A stretch of DNA of 64,000 nucleotides from Desulfolithobacter dissulfuricans (GCF_025998535.1 NZ_AP024233.1:2550001-2614000), one strand, 5' to 3'; numbered from the stretch's first letter, positions 46,555 to 63,048 are shown. The notes: generated from the sequence alone by a model not told the origin. Numbers and translations: made by a program.

Positions 46555-47745
46555 TTACTCGATAATTTCGCTGACCACGCCGGCACCTACGGTACGACCA
46601 CCCTCACGGATTGCAAAACGAAGTCCCTCTTCCATTGCAATCGGGGTGATCAGCTCCGCTGTAATGTGCACGTTGTCACCGGGCATAACCATCTCAACTC
46701 CGTCCTCAAGCGTTACCACACCGGTTACATCCGTGGTCCGGAAGTAGAACTGCGGGCGATAGCCGTTGAAGAACGGGGTGTGACGACCACCCTCTTCCTT
46801 GGTCAGAATGTAGGCCTCAGCCTTGAATTTCTTGTGCGGAGTGATCGAGCCCGGGGCGGCAAGTACCTGGCCGCGCTCAACCTCGTCACGCTTCACACCA
46901 CGCAGCAGGGCGCCGATGTTATCACCTGCCTGACCCTCGTCAAGCAGCTTCCGGAACATCTCCACACCGGTTACCGTGGTCTTCTGGGTCGGACGAATTC
47001 CGACAATCTCCACCTCGTCGCCAACATGGATCACTCCACGCTCGACACGACCGGTGGCCACTGTACCACGACCGGAGATGGAGAAAACGTCCTCCACAGG
47101 CATAAGGAAGGGCTTGTCAACGTCACGCTCCGGTTCCGGCACGTAGTTGTCAATGGCCTCCATCAGCTCCCAGATGCACTTGGACTTCTCGGGATCTTCC
47201 GGATTCTCCAGAGCCTGCAGAGCGGATCCATGGATGATCGGAATGTCGTCGCCAGGGAAGTCATACTTGTCCAGCAGCTCGCGCAGCTCCATCTCGACCA
47301 GCTCGATAAGCTCCTCGTCGTCAACCATGTCGCACTTGTTCAGAAAGACGACAATGGCAGGAACACCTACCTGGCGCGCCAGCAGGATGTGCTCACGGGT
47401 CTGGGGCATGGGACCGTCGTCGGCTCCAACCACCAGGATGGCGCCGTCCATCTGCGCCGCACCGGTGATCATATTCTTGATATAGTCGGCATGGCCCGGG
47501 CAGTCCACATGGGCATAATGCCGCTTGTCGGTCTCATACTCGACATGGGCGGTCGCAATGGTGATACCACGCTCTTTCTCTTCGGGCGCCTTGTCGATCT
47601 CACCAAAATCGGTGAACTCTGCCTGACCCTTGGTGGCGAGCACGCGGGTGATTGCAGCGGTCAGGGTTGTCTTGCCGTGATCGATGTGACCGATCGTGCC
47701 CACGTTGACATGCGGCTTTGTCCGCTCAAATTTTTCCTTAGCCAT
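46555..47745 (-). CDS. tuf: elongation factor Tu, copy within the str/S10 cluster
   Basis: 396 residues. GTP-binding motifs [18 protein letters not shown] and NKCD, and the effector region [13 protein letters not shown], are intact. It carries aminoacyl-tRNA to the ribosome. A second copy starts beyond the right edge; the 634 nt visible there differ from this copy at only three positions, all synonymous (46603, 46717, 47176 here). 103 nt after fusA. Confidence 0.98.
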   Translation of the reverse strand: MAKEKFERTKPHVNVGTIGHIDHGKTTLTAAITRVLATKGQAEFTDFGEIDKAPEEKERGITIATAHVEYETDKRHYAHVDCPGHADYIKNMITGAAQMDGAILVVGADDGPMPQTREHILLARQVGVPAIVVFLNKCDMVDDEELIELVEMELRELLDKYDFPGDDIPIIHGSALQALENPEDPEKSKCIWELMEAIDNYVPEPERDVDKPFLMPVEDVFSISGRGTVATGRVERGVIHVGDEVEIVGIRPTQKTTVTGVEMFRKLLDEGQAGDNIGALLRGVKRDEVERGQVLAAPGSITPHKKFKAEAYILTKEEGGRHTPFFNGYRPQFYFRTTDVTGVVTLEDGVEMVMPGDNVHITAELITPIAMEEGLRFAIREGGRTVGAGVVSEIIE

Positions 47746-47848
47746 CTGCGTACCTCTTACAACTTTTTATAAAAGTCCTTTCAGAAATTTTCTCTGTCCA
47801 TACTTCCAGCGGTCAGTACAGCCGGCCGCCGGCCAATGGGTACGGGCC

Positions 47849-49927
47849 TTAGACGCCTCGTATTTTATGTATAATCGCCTCAGCCTGCCTGGGCGGCACT
47901 TCGGCGAACTCTGCAAACTGCATGGTAAACGTCGCCCGGCCCTGGGTTGCCGACCGCAGGGATGTTGAATACCCGAACATCTCTGCCAGCGGTGCCATGG
48001 CCTTGACAACCTGACGTCCGCGCTCCGCTTCAACCCCGGCTATCTGGGCACGCTTGCGGTTGAGATCGTTTATCACCTCACCAAGATATTCCTCGGGAGT
48101 GATGACCTCGATGGCCATGATAGGTTCCAGCAGTACCGGCTCCCCTTCCTGGGCAGCCTTCCGGCATGCCATGGTTGAGGCAACACCAAAAGCCATTTCA
48201 GTGGAGGTCTCCTCATCGTAGGAACCTCCGACCAGCACCACCTTCACATCCACCAGCGGATAACCGATGAGCGGTCCGGCATCCAGGGAATCCCTCGCCC
48301 CCCTCTCGATGGCCTCAATGAATTCAGCGGGTACCTGCTCCCCGTCAACCCGGCTTTCAAACTGAACCCCTGATCCCCGTTCCCCTGGCACCAGCTCCAG
48401 GACAACATGACCATACTGGTCCCGACCGGTCCCGTGCTGCTCAAAGCGTCCTTCAGCCCTGGCTGTTCTGGTCAGAGCCTCTTTATAGGCAACCTGGGGT
48501 TGCCCCACGTTGGCTGAAACCTTGAACTCCCGGATCAACCGATCGACCACAATCTCCAGATGAAGCTCACCCATACCGGAAATAATGGTCTGGCCGGTAT
48601 CCTCATTGACTGACACCCGAAAACTGGGATCCTCGCGAACTATCCTCTCCAGGCTCTCAGCCAGTTTACCCTCATCCGCCTTTGACCGGGGTTCAATGGC
48701 CACACCGATCACGGGCTCCGGAAAGTCCATGGTCTCAAGGACTATCCAGTCACCCGAGGCGCACAGCGTATCGCCGGTGGTGGTGAACTTCAAACCGACC
48801 ACTGCGCCGATATCTCCGGCACCGATACTACCCACTTCTTCACGCTTGTTTGCATGAAGCTTGAGCAGTTTGGAGATCTTTTCCTTCTTCCGCTTGAGCG
48901 GATTGAAGACCTTGTCTCCAAGCTTCAGTTCACCAGAGTACACCCTGATGAATGCCAGGTTACCAACATAGGCGTCGGTCTGGAGTTTAAACACCAGTCC
49001 GCAGAATTTCTCACTCCTCGAGGCCTTACGGGTGACTATATTTCCACCCTTATCCTCGCCCTCCACCGGTGGAATATCCAGCGGCGAAGGAAGGTACCTG
49101 ATGACCGCATCCAGCAGTGGCTGCACCCCTTTATTCTTAAAGGCGGAACCACAGAGGACCGGGACCAGATCCAGCGACAGAGTCGCCTTACGAAGAGCCC
49201 TGTAGATCTCTTCAGGAGTGACCTCTTGATCTTCTAAATATTTTTCCATGACCCCCTCATCGAAGTCGGCCAACTTCTCGAGGAGCGTCATCCGGGCGGC
49301 CGATGATTTGCTCTGTAAATCGTCGGGGATCGCCTCTTCGGTAATCCTCAGGCCCTGAGTGGCCTCATCGAAACGGAGCATCCGCATGGTGATGAGGTCA
49401 ATGATTCCCGAAAAGGTATCTTCACTGCCCACGGGCAGTGTCACTGCTACCGGCCTGGCACCCAGCCGTTCGGCTATCTCTTCCACGCACTTGTCAAAAT
49501 CAGCACCAATTCGGTCCATCTTGTTGACAAACGCTATGCGCGGAATCTGATACCGATCTGCCTGACGCCAGACGGTCTCGGATTGGGGCTCGACACCTCC
49601 AACCGCACAGAAAACGGCTATTACACCGTCTAACACCCTCAGGCACCGTTCCACCTCGACGGTGAAGTCCACGTGCCCCGGCGTGTCGATTATATTGATC
49701 TGATGATCTTTCCAGAAGCAGGTTGTCGCAGCCGAGGTGATTGTGATCCCCCGCTCCTGCTCCTGCTCCATCCAGTCCATGACCGCGGTGCCGTCATGGA
49801 CCTCGCCGATCTTATGCGACCGGCCTGTATAATAAAGGATACGTTCTGTCGTGGTGGTTTTCCCCGCGTCGATATGGGCCATGATGCCGATATTGCGCAG
49901 GTTGGACAACGATCCCTGACCAGCCAC
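47849..49927 (-). CDS. fusA: elongation factor G
   Basis: 692 residues. G1 is [16 protein letters not shown]2 [13 protein letters not shown]3 DTPGHVDF, G4 NKMD. Domain IV carries [16 protein letters not shown] and the loop near [13 protein letters not shown] that reaches the decoding centre. It drives translocation and, with RRF, recycling. It lies between rpsG (136 nt) and tuf. Confidence 0.97.
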   Translation of the reverse strand: MAGQGSLSNLRNIGIMAHIDAGKTTTTERILYYTGRSHKIGEVHDGTAVMDWMEQEQERGITITSAATTCFWKDHQINIIDTPGHVDFTVEVERCLRVLDGVIAVFCAVGGVEPQSETVWRQADRYQIPRIAFVNKMDRIGADFDKCVEEIAERLGARPVAVTLPVGSEDTFSGIIDLITMRMLRFDEATQGLRITEEAIPDDLQSKSSAARMTLLEKLADFDEGVMEKYLEDQEVTPEEIYRALRKATLSLDLVPVLCGSAFKNKGVQPLLDAVIRYLPSPLDIPPVEGEDKGGNIVTRKASRSEKFCGLVFKLQTDAYVGNLAFIRVYSGELKLGDKVFNPLKRKKEKISKLLKLHANKREEVGSIGAGDIGAVVGLKFTTTGDTLCASGDWIVLETMDFPEPVIGVAIEPRSKADEGKLAESLERIVREDPSFRVSVNEDTGQTIISGMGELHLEIVVDRLIREFKVSANVGQPQVAYKEALTRTARAEGRFEQHGTGRDQYGHVVLELVPGERGSGVQFESRVDGEQVPAEFIEAIERGARDSLDAGPLIGYPLVDVKVVLVGGSYDEETSTEMAFGVASTMACRKAAQEGEPVLLEPIMAIEVITPEEYLGEVINDLNRKRAQIAGVEAERGRQVVKAMAPLAEMFGYSTSLRSATQGRATFTMQFAEFAEVPPRQAEAIIHKIRGV

Positions 49928-50063
49928 TGTACCTTCCCGTATTCCTGTTTGTCACGTTCAATTCCTGCTGCCAAAAGAAAAATGTTGGCTCTCTACAGCA
50001 GTATCAGTTCTTTGTCAATGGTTTTTCCATCGACGGAATTACTCTTTTTTCAATCGCCGAAGC

Positions 50064-50537
50064 CTACCAGCGATAATGGGCAAAAGCCTTGTTGGCCTCG
50101 GCCATCCGATGGGTATCTTCACGCTTCTTCACTGCGGCACCCCGTTTATTGTAGGCATCCAGCAGTTCAGCAGCCAGCTTCTCGGACATGGACTGCCCGG
50201 AACGACTCTTGGCAAAACTGATGATCCAGCGGATCGCCAGGGCATTGCGGCGCTCCGGCCGAACCTCAACCGGCACCTGATAGGTTGCCCCACCCACCCG
50301 GCGGCTCTTGACCTCGACCCGGGGACGAACATTTTCCATCGCCGCCTCGAACACGGCCAGCGGCTCCTCATCACCCACCCTCTTCTCGATAATATCCATG
50401 GCATCATAGAAGAGCCGACGGGCAAGAGACTTCTTGCCGTCCTGCATCAGCCCATTGGTGAATTTGGTCACCAGGACCGAGTTGTAGCGGGGATCGGGCT
50501 CGACGGTCCGTTTTTCCAGTAATTTCTTTCTCGGCAT
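50064..50537 (-). CDS. rpsG: 30S ribosomal protein S7
   Basis: 157 residues. [40 protein letters not shown] and [20 protein letters not shown] are conserved. S7 nucleates the 30S head and in E. coli regulates the str operon. 42 nt after rpsL. Confidence 0.97.
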   Translation of the reverse strand: MPRKKLLEKRTVEPDPRYNSVLVTKFTNGLMQDGKKSLARRLFYDAMDIIEKRVGDEEPLAVFEAAMENVRPRVEVKSRRVGGATYQVPVEVRPERRNALAIRWIISFAKSRSGQSMSEKLAAELLDAYNKRGAAVKKREDTHRMAEANKAFAHYRW

Positions 50538-50579
50538 TTTATCTCAACTCCAGTCAGATCAACACGAACCGATAGGTAT

Positions 50580-50951
50580 TTATTTGGGCCGCTTGGCTCC
50601 GTACTTGGAACGCCCCTGCTTCCGGTCATTCACACCAAGGGTATCCAGCGTACCACGAACAATGTGATACCGAACACCGGGCAGATCCTTAACACGACCA
50701 CCACGGATCAGCACAACCGAATGCTCCTGCAGATTATGACCGATACCGGGAATGTAGGACGTGACCTCGATGCCATTGGTCAGCCGAACCCTGGCAACCT
50801 TCCGCAGAGCCGAGTTAGGCTTCTTAGGTGTCGTAGTGTACACACGCACACAGACACCCCGCTTCTGCGGGCAGTTCTGCAGAGCCGGAGTATTGGACCG
50901 CTTGGTCACTTTTTTCCGTCTTTTTCTGACAAGCTGATTGATTGTCGGCAT
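50580..50951 (-). CDS. rpsL: 30S ribosomal protein S12
   Basis: 123 residues. [20 protein letters not shown], the decoding-centre segment [20 protein letters not shown] (streptomycin site Lys retained) and [19 protein letters not shown] are present. First gene of the str operon, 189 nt after rpoC. Confidence 0.97.
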   Translation of the reverse strand: MPTINQLVRKRRKKVTKRSNTPALQNCPQKRGVCVRVYTTTPKKPNSALRKVARVRLTNGIEVTSYIPGIGHNLQEHSVVLIRGGRVKDLPGVRYHIVRGTLDTLGVNDRKQGRSKYGAKRPK

Positions 50952-51060
50952 TCCAACCACTCCTCTTTAACTTCCATGCAGGCATGCTTCCCGCATATCG
51001 AATACCGAAAGACGCAACCCTTTTAACCAGGGGACATCTTTCACAAATTTATAACGCAGC

Positions 51061-51088
51061 GTGCCCGCCCCCTTCATGGAGCAGGCAC
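51061..51088 (-). promoter_or_regulatory. strong hairpin in the rpoC-rpsL spacer
   Basis: An 11-bp stem (GTGCC-GGCAC at the base, with two G-T pairs) around a short ATGAA-type loop. It is followed on the minus strand by GCTGCGTTATAAATT, not a T-tract. It may be an attenuator or a cleavage site between the rpoBC and str units. Confidence 0.5.
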
Positions 51089-51140
51089 GAGAACAAGGGA
51101 TAATATCGTAACTTCCCGACCGTGTCAAGCAGAAAGTTCG

Positions 51141-55211
<4,071 letters not shown>

Positions 55212-55343
55212 TAATATCACCCTTAAAAGAGTTGCAAGCTGAATACCTTCACCCCTGGTTCCCCGGTGAATGGCTCCAGCCTGACGAAATGCTGACTTGC
55301 TTTCGCCTGTCTCCTACCACCTGTACGACACAGGACCTGCGAC

Positions 55344-58300
55344 CTACTCGAGCAGTTCCACATCCAGACAGAGCCCCTTGAGCTCCTTGACCAGGACGTG
55401 GAACGATTCAGGCAGACCGGTCTCAAGGAAGTTGTTGCCCTTGACAATCTTTTCGTACATGGTTGTCCGGCCCTCGACATCATCGGACTTGACGGTGAGG
55501 AATTCCTTGAGGGTGTAGGCGGCGCCGTAGGCCTCCATGGCCCAGACCTCCATCTCACCGAGACGCTGGCCACCGAACTGTGCCTTACCACCGAGCGGCT
55601 GCTGGGTGACCAGGGAATAGGGTCCGGTGGACCGGGCATGGATCTTGTTATCGACCAGATGATGCAGTTTGAGCATATACATGGTGCCGACCGTAACCTT
55701 GTTGGCAAAAGGCTCACCGGTCAGGCCGTCATAGAGCACGGACTGGCCCACCTCGTCCACTCCGGCCTCTACCAGATAGTTACGAATGGCCTCCTCGGAG
55801 GCACCGTCGAACACCGGGGTGGCCACATGGATCCCGTGACCATATTTCCGGGCCTTGTCCAGGAGCTCCTCGTCGCTCAGTCCGTCGGTGAGCTGACGGT
55901 ATTCCTCTTCCGAGTAGACCTTCCTGAGCCGTTCCTTGACCGCGTCGACCTCAGCCTTCTGCGCCAACTCGGCAATCTGCTCGCCAAGCTTCTTGGCCGC
56001 AAAGCCGAGATGACATTCCAGAACCTGGCCCACATTCATACGGGAGGGTACACCCAGGGGGTTGAGAACGATGTCCACCGTGGTGCCATCGGCGAAAAAC
56101 GGCATGTCCTCCTCTGGCAGCAGCCGGGAGACAACACCCTTGTTACCGTGTCGACCGGCCATCTTGTCGCCCACGGCGAGCTTGCGCTTGGTGGCCACGT
56201 AGATTTTGACCATCTTGACCACACCAGGAGGCAGGTCGTCGCCTTTTTCCATGCGCTCGACTATGCCCTGGTACCGCTCACGGACCAGCTTGGCCTGGGT
56301 GTTGTACCGGCTGAAGACCGCAGCGATCTCATCCTCGTATTTACTGCGCTCGGAAAAGTCCAGAGTGGCAAGCTTGGCGAATTCGATCTGCTCGATCACC
56401 TTGGGGGTCAGTTTCTTGCCAAGCTTGAGGATAACCCGCCCCTTCCTGTCTTTGATGTCGGTCTTGACGGTCCGGCCGGTGAGGATCTCTTCCAGGGCTT
56501 TGCGCACGCCTTTTTTCAGACTCTTGAGCTCATCTTCCATGTCGCGGTTAAGGTTTTCGATCTCGCGCTCCTCGATCATCAGCGTCCGCTCATCCTTGTC
56601 CACTCCCTTGCGGGAAAAAACCTTGGCGTCGATCACTACGCCTTCCACCCCGGGCGGCACCCGGAGGGAGGAGTCCTTGACGTCCCCGGCCTTTTCACCA
56701 AAAATGGCCCGCAGGAGCTTTTCCTCGGGCGAAAGCATGGTCTCACCCTTGGGGGTCACCTTGCCCACCAGCATGTCGCCGGCCTTTACTTCGGCACCGA
56801 TGCGAATGATACCGGAATCATCAAGATTACGCAGGGCCTCCTCGCCGACGTTGGGGATATCGCGGGTGATCTCCTCTTTGCCCAGCTTGGTGTCCCGGGC
56901 CATGGTCTCAAAAATCTCGATATGGACCGAAGTAAAGGTATCTTCCTTGAGAAGCCGCTCGTTGATGAGAATGGAGTCCTCAAAGTTGTAGCCGCGCCAG
57001 GGCATGAAAGCGATGGTCACGTTCTTTCCGAGCGCAAGCTCTCCCTGCTCGGTGGACGGTCCATCCGCAAGCACCGTCCCGCGGGTCACCCGCTGGCCGG
57101 GCATGACCAGGGGCTTCTGGTTGAAACAGGTGTTCTGGTTGGACTTCTTGTACTTGGACAGCCGATACACCGCCACTCCGGTCTCGAAGCCTCCGGTGCC
57201 AGGCTCGTCGTAGCGGACCACGACCCGGGTGGCGTCGACCTCTTCCACCACCCCATCGCCCTCGGCCAGCAGACAGGCTCCGGAATCCTGGGCCACGTGC
57301 CGCTCCATGCCGGTCCCCACCAGGGGGGCGGCCGGTTTCAGCAGAGGCACGGCCTGGCGCTGCATGTTTGAGCCCATGAGCGCCCGGTTGGCGTCATCGT
57401 TTTCGAGAAAGGGGATAAGGGAGGCGGCCACCGAAACCAGCTGGTTCGGAGCCACATCCATCTTGGTCACCTGATCGGCCGAGACCATGACCACCTCACC
57501 TTCCTGACGGGCAATCAGCGAGTCCTCGACCAGAGTATCGTTCTCTATGGTAACCCGGGCCGGGGCGATGACCTCATCCTGTTCCTGCAAAGCCGAGAGA
57601 TATTTGACCTCGTTGGTGACCTTGCGCTCGGTCACGTTCCGGTACGGCGTCTCTATGAACCCGTACGGGTTGACCCGGGCATAGGTTGCCAGGGAAACAA
57701 TCAGGCCGATGTTCGGTCCTTCAGGGGTCTCAACCGGGCAGATACGACCGTAATGGGTCGGATGAACGTCGCGGACCTCGAAACCGGCCCGCTCCCGGGA
57801 GAGACCACCGGGTCCAAGAGCGGACAAACGGCGCTTGTGGGTGACCTCGGAGAGTGGATTGGTCTGATCCATGAACTGGGAGAGCTGGGAGGTGCCGAAG
57901 AACTCCTTGATGGCCGAGGTGACCGGCTTGGGATTCACCAGGTCGTGCGGCATCAGGGTTTCCACCTCCTGGAGAGTCATCCGTTCGCGAATGGCCCGCT
58001 CCATGCGCACCAGGCCCATGCGATACTGGTTCTCCACCAGTTCACCCACGGTCCGGACCCTCCGGTTGCCGAGATGATCGATGTCATCCCCCTCCTTGAG
58101 CTCGTCCTTGATCCGGACCAGGTGCTTGACACTCTTGACAATGTCTTCCCGGGTCAGGGTCCGGGTCTCGATTGGGGTGTCGAGGCCGAGCTTGGAGTTG
58201 ATCTTGTACCGACCCACCTCGGACAGATCATAGGTGGACGGATTGAAAAAGAGGTTTTCAAAAAAGGTGGCCGCTACCTCGGGGGTCGGCGGACTGGAAG

Positions 58301-59417
58301 GCCGCAGTCGACGATAAATCTCAATCTGGGCCTGCTCGGTGTCCTGGACCTTGTCCATGGCCAGGGTCTTGCGGAACGACTCGGTTACCTTGACACCGTC
58401 AATGAACAGAAGTTCGAAACTCTTGATACCGGCCTTCTCGATGGCCTCGAGCATGGACTCGGTCACTTCGTCATTGCAGCGACCGATGAGATCCCCGGTT
58501 TTCGGATCAGCGATGTCGGCAACCAGGTAGCGGCCGAGGAGATCCTCGGGATCGATCTCGATGGTCTCGATGCCCGCCTTGGCAATACGTTTAGCCAGAG
58601 CCTTGGAGATCTTGCGACCTTTCTTGCCCATAACCTCGCCGGTTTCCGGATCGACAAGATCCCGGTTGAGCCGCTGACCGATGAAGGTTTCCGGCTTGAA
58701 GACCAGGGCATATTTTCCCTGTTCGACCAGGACGGTGTCGACATCATAAAACTCACGCAGGAGCTGCTCCGAGGTGTAGCCCAGGGCCTTGAGCAGGGTG
58801 GTGACAGGGAGCTTGCGCCGCCGGTCGATCCGGACGTAAAGGACATCCTTGATGTCAAACTCGAAGTCGAGCCAGGATCCGCGCACCGGGATGATCCGGG
58901 CCGAGTAGAGCCGCTTGCCGGAGCTGTGCGACTTGCCGTTGTCATGGGTATAGAACAGGCCCGGAGACCGCTGGAGCTGGTTGACAACCACACGCTCGGT
59001 ACCGTTGACCACAAACACGCCGTCCTTGGTCATGAGCGGCAGGGAGCCGAGGAAAACCTCCTGCTCCTTGATGTCGCGCACCGACTGGACCCCGGTTTCC
59101 TCATCCACATCAAAGGTGATCAGCCGAACGGTGATCTTAACCGGCACTTCATATGTCATGCCGCGCTCAATACATTCCTCGACCGTATACTTGGCTTCTC
59201 CGAAACTGTACCGGACAAACTCAAGCGAACAGAGCCCGTTGAAATCGGTGATCGGGAAAATGTTCTTGAAAATTGCCTGCAGCCCGAAATCTTCCCGCTC
59301 ATCGGGATGGATATCCCGCTGCAGAAAACGCTCGTACGAGTGTCTCTGCATGGCAATCAGATGCGGGGGCTCCATTATCTGCCGTGTCTTGGCAAAACTT
59401 TTTCGTACTCTGTCCAT
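55344..59417 (-). CDS. rpoB: DNA-directed RNA polymerase subunit beta
   Basis: 1357 residues. The rifampicin region has [20 protein letters not shown] and [43 protein letters not shown] and [15 protein letters not shown] form the active-site neighbourhood, and the C-terminus ends in an Met-Tyr-Glu clamp segment followed by [17 protein letters not shown]. The rplL-rpoB spacer (209 nt) contains two hairpins. rpoC follows after 132 nt. Confidence 0.98.
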   Translation of the reverse strand: MDRVRKSFAKTRQIMEPPHLIAMQRHSYERFLQRDIHPDEREDFGLQAIFKNIFPITDFNGLCSLEFVRYSFGEAKYTVEECIERGMTYEVPVKITVRLITFDVDEETGVQSVRDIKEQEVFLGSLPLMTKDGVFVVNGTERVVVNQLQRSPGLFYTHDNGKSHSSGKRLYSARIIPVRGSWLDFEFDIKDVLYVRIDRRRKLPVTTLLKALGYTSEQLLREFYDVDTVLVEQGKYALVFKPETFIGQRLNRDLVDPETGEVMGKKGRKISKALAKRIAKAGIETIEIDPEDLLGRYLVADIADPKTGDLIGRCNDEVTESMLEAIEKAGIKSFELLFIDGVKVTESFRKTLAMDKVQDTEQAQIEIYRRLRPSSPPTPEVAATFFENLFFNPSTYDLSEVGRYKINSKLGLDTPIETRTLTREDIVKSVKHLVRIKDELKEGDDIDHLGNRRVRTVGELVENQYRMGLVRMERAIRERMTLQEVETLMPHDLVNPKPVTSAIKEFFGTSQLSQFMDQTNPLSEVTHKRRLSALGPGGLSRERAGFEVRDVHPTHYGRICPVETPEGPNIGLIVSLATYARVNPYGFIETPYRNVTERKVTNEVKYLSALQEQDEVIAPARVTIENDTLVEDSLIARQEGEVVMVSADQVTKMDVAPNQLVSVAASLIPFLENDDANRALMGSNMQRQAVPLLKPAAPLVGTGMERHVAQDSGACLLAEGDGVVEEVDATRVVVRYDEPGTGGFETGVAVYRLSKYKKSNQNTCFNQKPLVMPGQRVTRGTVLADGPSTEQGELALGKNVTIAFMPWRGYNFEDSILINERLLKEDTFTSVHIEIFETMARDTKLGKEEITRDIPNVGEEALRNLDDSGIIRIGAEVKAGDMLVGKVTPKGETMLSPEEKLLRAIFGEKAGDVKDSSLRVPPGVEGVVIDAKVFSRKGVDKDERTLMIEEREIENLNRDMEDELKSLKKGVRKALEEILTGRTVKTDIKDRKGRVILKLGKKLTPKVIEQIEFAKLATLDFSERSKYEDEIAAVFSRYNTQAKLVRERYQGIVERMEKGDDLPPGVVKMVKIYVATKRKLAVGDKMAGRHGNKGVVSRLLPEEDMPFFADGTTVDIVLNPLGVPSRMNVGQVLECHLGFAAKKLGEQIAELAQKAEVDAVKERLRKVYSEEEYRQLTDGLSDEELLDKARKYGHGIHVATPVFDGASEEAIRNYLVEAGVDEVGQSVLYDGLTGEPFANKVTVGTMYMLKLHHLVDNKIHARSTGPYSLVTQQPLGGKAQFGGQRLGEMEVWAMEAYGAAYTLKEFLTVKSDDVEGRTTMYEKIVKGNNFLETGLPESFHVLVKELKGLCLDVELLE

Positions 59418-59535
59418 GGTCTCCCTCGAAACAATCCGCGAAATTCAGAAGATGTCACATACATAAAACACACAAATTCAGCCTGATATATGACACCATC
59501 CAACCTGTTGACTTCTCCCTGCCCACAAACGCAGG

Positions 59536-59606
59536 AACGCTACAAGGGTTTACCCCCGTAGCGTTACCTTGTTTATGTCGTATAGCCAGCCCGGCGAAGC
59601 CGGGCT
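59536..59606 (-). promoter_or_regulatory. paired hairpins in the rplL-rpoB spacer
   Basis: Stem A: AACGCTAC (59536-59543) with GTAGCGTT (59558-59565), plus inner GGG/CCC. Stem B: AGCCCGGC (59588-59595) with GCCGGGCT (59599-59606), loop GAA. Neither is followed by a T-tract. In E. coli this spacer holds an attenuator and an RNase III site, so a similar role in setting the L7/L12 to polymerase ratio is likely. Confidence 0.6.
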
Positions 59607-59626
59607 TACAACGGCATGGAGCTGTG

Positions 59627-60016
59627 CTATTTGATCTCCACGGAACCGCCGACAGCCTCGATCTTTTCCTTGATCTCTTCGGCTTCTTCTTTGGTTACAC
59701 CCTCTTTGATCGGTGCCGGTGCACCCTCAACCAGGGCCTTGGCCTCTTTCAGGCCAAGCGAAGTGATAGCACGGACCTCTTTGATAACCTTGATCTTCTG
59801 ATCGCCGGCAGCGGTCAGAATGGCATCAAACTCGGTCTTTTCCTCTGCGGCTCCTCCGTCTCCACCAGCATCACCAGCAGCGCCTACGGCAGCTACGGCA
59901 ACAGGGGCGGCGGCGGATACGCCGAACTTGTCCTCAAGCTCCTTGATCAGCTCGGAGAGCTCGAGAACGGACATATTGGAAATAAACTCGATTACGTCTT
60001 CTTTGGTTACAGCCAT
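59627..60016 (-). CDS. rplL: 50S ribosomal protein L7/L12
   Basis: 129 residues. N-terminal dimerisation helix, an Ala/Gly-rich hinge (about 35-55) and the C-terminal domain with [20 protein letters not shown] and [20 protein letters not shown]. It recruits translation GTPases to the stalk. 34 nt after rplJ. Confidence 0.97.
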   Translation of the reverse strand: MAVTKEDVIEFISNMSVLELSELIKELEDKFGVSAAAPVAVAAVGAAGDAGGDGGAAEEKTEFDAILTAAGDQKIKVIKEVRAITSLGLKEAKALVEGAPAPIKEGVTKEEAEEIKEKIEAVGGSVEIK

Positions 60017-60050
60017 TGGTATTCCTCCTGATAGGATTGGACTTCAATTA

Positions 60051-60569
60051 TCAGTTTTCTTTCTGCTCTTTAATTGCCTGCAGGGCATAAACAAGCTTCT
60101 GCGGTACGCCATTGAGTACACGGACAAAGCCGGTGGGCACTGCGGCCATGGTTCCAAGCAGCATGGCGCGGAGTTCGTCCTTGCCTGGCAGTTTGGACAG
60201 GGCCAGTACATCCTCGGCGTTCAGAACGCTGCCTTCGAGGGCAGCGGACCGGATCTTGAGGTTATCGTACTCCTTGGCGAATTCCGTCAGGGCCTTGGCA
60301 GACCCGACCGGATCTTCGAAGGCGACAGCAACTGCCGTGGTACCGGTAAAGAACTCGGTGAGTCCTTCATACTCGGTCCCCTTGACAGCAATCCGCAGCA
60401 GCGTGTTTTTCGACACCCTGATCTGGGCATTCTGCTCCCGCAATGCGCGACGCAGCTTTTCCAGTTCCGTGACTTTAAGTCCGCGGTAATCAGTCACCAC
60501 CGCGAACTTGGCCTTGCTAAAGGTCTCCTGAAGCTCGCTGACCTTTGTGGCCTTTTTATCGCGATTCAA
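60051..60569 (-). CDS. rplJ: 50S ribosomal protein L10
   Basis: 172 residues. The N-terminal rRNA-binding domain has FAVVTDYRGLKVTELEKLRR and VSKNTLLRIAVKG; the C-terminal helix that binds L7/L12 dimers ends QKLVYALQAIKEQKEN. Its long leader is described separately. Confidence 0.96.
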   Translation of the reverse strand: MNRDKKATKVSELQETFSKAKFAVVTDYRGLKVTELEKLRRALREQNAQIRVSKNTLLRIAVKGTEYEGLTEFFTGTTAVAVAFEDPVGSAKALTEFAKEYDNLKIRSAALEGSVLNAEDVLALSKLPGKDELRAMLLGTMAAVPTGFVRVLNGVPQKLVYALQAIKEQKEN

Positions 60570-60574
60570 CTGTT

Positions 60575-60770
60575 ACACCTCCTTGGATTGTCGCGGGACG
60601 ATACAGTAGAGCAGGGTTGAGGAATGAAGACGTATTCCGAAACAAAAAGGTGCGCGTTCCGGTATTCGGTCTCGGCAGGTTATCCGGTGGGCTGGATAAT
60701 TAAACGCTCGTGCCTGCTGTCTCTGACCTTCCCAGGTTAATGAATAATTTGATTAAGCTATGGTAAAATC
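60575..60770 (-). promoter_or_regulatory. rplJ leader, probable L10-binding regulatory RNA
   Basis: The 244-nt spacer between rplA and rplJ has no coding frame and, on the minus strand, includes AACCTGCCGAGACC and AGGTGCGC-type segments typical in position of the L10 leader, where L10(L7/L12)4 binds its own mRNA. Position and size support this; I have not folded it. Confidence 0.5.
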
Positions 60771-60813
60771 CTCAGCAGATACAATGGGACATCGTGATCC
60801 GAACTGGATCGGA

Positions 60814-61524
60814 TCATGCCTTTTTGAGCAGGGACCTGACCTGGAGAGGATCCACCTTGATACCTGGACCCATGGTGGTCGATACGGCAATACTCTTCAG
60901 ATAGATACCCTTGCTGGAGGATGGTTTGAGCTGAATAATCTTGTCGATGAATGCGACAATATTATCTACTAACTTGTCGACCCCGAAAGAGGCCTTGCCC
61001 ATGGGAGCATGTACGACGCCGGCCTTGTCGACCCGGAAGTCAACCTTACCCTTCTTGACCTCCTGGACAACCCGGGCCACATCAAAGGTGACCGTGCCGA
61101 GCTTGGCGTTGGGCATCAGGTTCCGCGGTCCGAGAATCCGGCCTATTTTTCCCACTTCCCCCATCATGTCTGGGGTGGCAATGGTTTTGTCAAATTCGAG
61201 CCAGCCTTCCTTGATCTTGGCAACCAGATCATCGGAGCCGGCGTAATCGGCTCCGGCTTCCCGGGCCTCGATTTCTTTTTCCCCTTTGGCAAACACCAGG
61301 ACACGCACCTCCTTACCAGTACCGTGGGGCAGCATGACACTGGAACGCACCATCTGATCGGCATGCCGGGGATCGACCCCGAGCCGGACAGCAATATCCA
61401 GGGATTCATCAAAATTGGCAAACTTGGTCTTGAGAGCGAGATCCAGGGCCTCGGCCAGCTCATACAGCCTGGTCGAGTCGATCTGCTCTACGGCTTTTCT
61501 ATATTTCTTTCCGTGTTTCGGCAT
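60814..61524 (-). CDS. rplA: 50S ribosomal protein L1
   Basis: 236 residues. [51 protein letters not shown] and the closing [14 protein letters not shown] are conserved. L1 forms the mobile stalk that guides tRNA out of the E site and in many bacteria represses its own operon. 73 nt after rplK. Confidence 0.97.
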   Translation of the reverse strand: MPKHGKKYRKAVEQIDSTRLYELAEALDLALKTKFANFDESLDIAVRLGVDPRHADQMVRSSVMLPHGTGKEVRVLVFAKGEKEIEAREAGADYAGSDDLVAKIKEGWLEFDKTIATPDMMGEVGKIGRILGPRNLMPNAKLGTVTFDVARVVQEVKKGKVDFRVDKAGVVHAPMGKASFGVDKLVDNIVAFIDKIIQLKPSSSKGIYLKSIAVSTTMGPGIKVDPLQVRSLLKKA

Positions 61525-61597
61525 TTTTTCACCCTTCTCGGTTCTCCCTGGCCGTCCGGGTACAACGGCAGGTGTTAACGAAGTGACCGACGGCCTG

Positions 61598-62023
61598 TCA
61601 GTCGATTACAGTAATTCCGCAGGAACGCGCTGTGCCCTCGATAATGCGCATGGCATGCTCGATGTCATAGGCATTGAGATCCGGCATCTTGGTCTCGGCA
61701 ATCTCGCGAATGGCATCGCGACCAAGCTCGGCCACACGATCCTTTTTCGGATTGGACGAGCCCTTGCTCACGCCAGCCGCCTTGAGCAACAGGACGGAGG
61801 CGGGCGGGGTTTTGGTTATGAAACTGAAGGACCGGTCGTTGTAGACTGTAATAACAACCGGAACGATGGTATCGCCCATGGACTGTGTCTTGGCATTGAA
61901 TGCCTTGCAGAAGTCCATGATATTGACACCATGCTGGCCAAGAGCAGGTCCTACGGGCGGAGACGGATTGGCCTTGCCGGCGGGAATCTGCAGTTTGATA
62001 TAGGATTGAACTTTTTTTGCCAT
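61598..62023 (-). CDS. rplK: 50S ribosomal protein L11
   Basis: 141 residues. [38 protein letters not shown] and the C-terminal RNA-binding domain with [20 protein letters not shown] are present. It forms the GTPase-associated centre and is needed for RelA sensing of uncharged tRNA. 32 nt after nusG. Confidence 0.97.
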   Translation of the reverse strand: MAKKVQSYIKLQIPAGKANPSPPVGPALGQHGVNIMDFCKAFNAKTQSMGDTIVPVVITVYNDRSFSFITKTPPASVLLLKAAGVSKGSSNPKKDRVAELGRDAIREIAETKMPDLNAYDIEHAMRIIEGTARSCGITVID

Positions 62024-62055
62024 TGGTTACTCCTCCAAGCAAACAGGGCTGGAGC

Positions 62056-62586
62056 CTAATTTTTGCTGACTTGTATATATTCGAGCTCAACCGGAGTTTC
62101 GCGGCCAAAGATGGAAACCATGACCCTGACCCGTCCCTTGTCCGGATAAACCTCGTCGATAACGCCCTGGAAGTTGGCAAAGGGCCCGTCGGTGACCCGG
62201 ATCACGTCGCCCACCTCGAAAACAACCTTGGGCTTGGGCTTGGTGGCCCCTTCCTTGATGCGTCCGATGATCTTGTTGGCCTCTTCTTCCATCAGAGGCA
62301 TTGGGTTCAGATTGTCGCCAACAAAACCGGAGATGCGCGGTGTATCGTGAACGATGTGCCAGGTCTGGTCATTGAGTTCCATCTGCACCAGGATATAACC
62401 CGGAAAGAACTTTCTTGACGATGTCTTGCGGGCACCCTTGACCATTTCGACCACCTGCTCGGTGGGGACCAGAATCTCGCCGAAATACTCTTCAAGACCG
62501 GCCGAGCGAATACGCTCCTCCAGGGTGGCCTTGACCTTGTCTTCATACCCCGTATGGGTATGAACTATGTACCAGTGTTTTGCCAT
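62056..62586 (-). CDS. nusG: transcription termination/antitermination protein NusG
   Basis: 176 residues. The N-terminal domain (KHWYIVHTHTGYEDKVKATL, FPGYILVQMELND, TPRISGFVGD) binds the RNA polymerase clamp; the C-terminal KOW domain (GDVIRVTDGPFANFQGVIDE) contacts S10/NusE or Rho. 26 nt after secE. Confidence 0.97.
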   Translation of the reverse strand: MAKHWYIVHTHTGYEDKVKATLEERIRSAGLEEYFGEILVPTEQVVEMVKGARKTSSRKFFPGYILVQMELNDQTWHIVHDTPRISGFVGDNLNPMPLMEEEANKIIGRIKEGATKPKPKVVFEVGDVIRVTDGPFANFQGVIDEVYPDKGRVRVMVSIFGRETPVELEYIQVSKN

Positions 62587-62612
62587 TGAATCAGCCTGTG
62601 CGATACGGCAGC

Positions 62613-62882
62613 CTATCGAAGAACCATGGAGACAAGCTTACCAAGAAGAAGGTCCACGGAACCAAGATACATGGATATGACGATAACCAGAACAATGACA
62701 AAGCCGGTCAGACCAGCGGTGACCTTTTTATCAGGCCAGACAACCTTCTTGAACTCGGCCTGCACCTCAAGGAGAAATTCCCTGACAGCCGCCGGCGAGA
62801 AAGAGGTTTTTTTCATTTCAGCAGATTCAGCCTGAACCACCTGTCGGCTTTTATTGCTGCGACCTTTTTTCTTGCTTGCCAT
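62613..62882 (-). CDS. secE: preprotein translocase subunit SecE
   Basis: 89 residues. A Lys-rich cytosolic N-terminus, an amphipathic helix with VQAEFKKVVWPDKK and one membrane helix (about 58-85) give the minimal SecE. It clamps SecY, encoded about 26 kb further along the same strand. The ATG at 62882 was taken; eight further in-frame upstream codons are not conserved. Confidence 0.95.
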   Translation of the reverse strand: MASKKKGRSNKSRQVVQAESAEMKKTSFSPAAVREFLLEVQAEFKKVVWPDKKVTAGLTGFVIVLVIVISMYLGSVDLLLGKLVSMVLR

Positions 62883-62930
62883 AATAATCCGATTTCCTGG
62901 CTGCACCTTCCAGGCAGTTAAAAAAAAAGA

Positions 62931-63007
62931 TGGCAGGCCAGGAGGGACTCGAACCCCCAGCCCTCGGATTTGGAGTCCGATGCTCTACCAATTAGAGCTA
63001 CTGGCCT
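62931..63007 (-). tRNA. tRNA-Trp (anticodon CCA)
   Basis: A normal cloverleaf: acceptor AGGCCAG/CTGGCCT, D arm with GCTC/GAGC, anticodon arm CGGA/TCCG around CTCCAAA, and T arm GGGGG/CCCTC-type with TTCGAGT. The discriminator G and 3' CCA are encoded. Its place between rpmG and secE is conserved in many bacteria. Confidence 0.96.
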
Positions 63008-63048
63008 GCGCAAATATGTATCAAGTATTACGGGCGTCGCATCGCTGC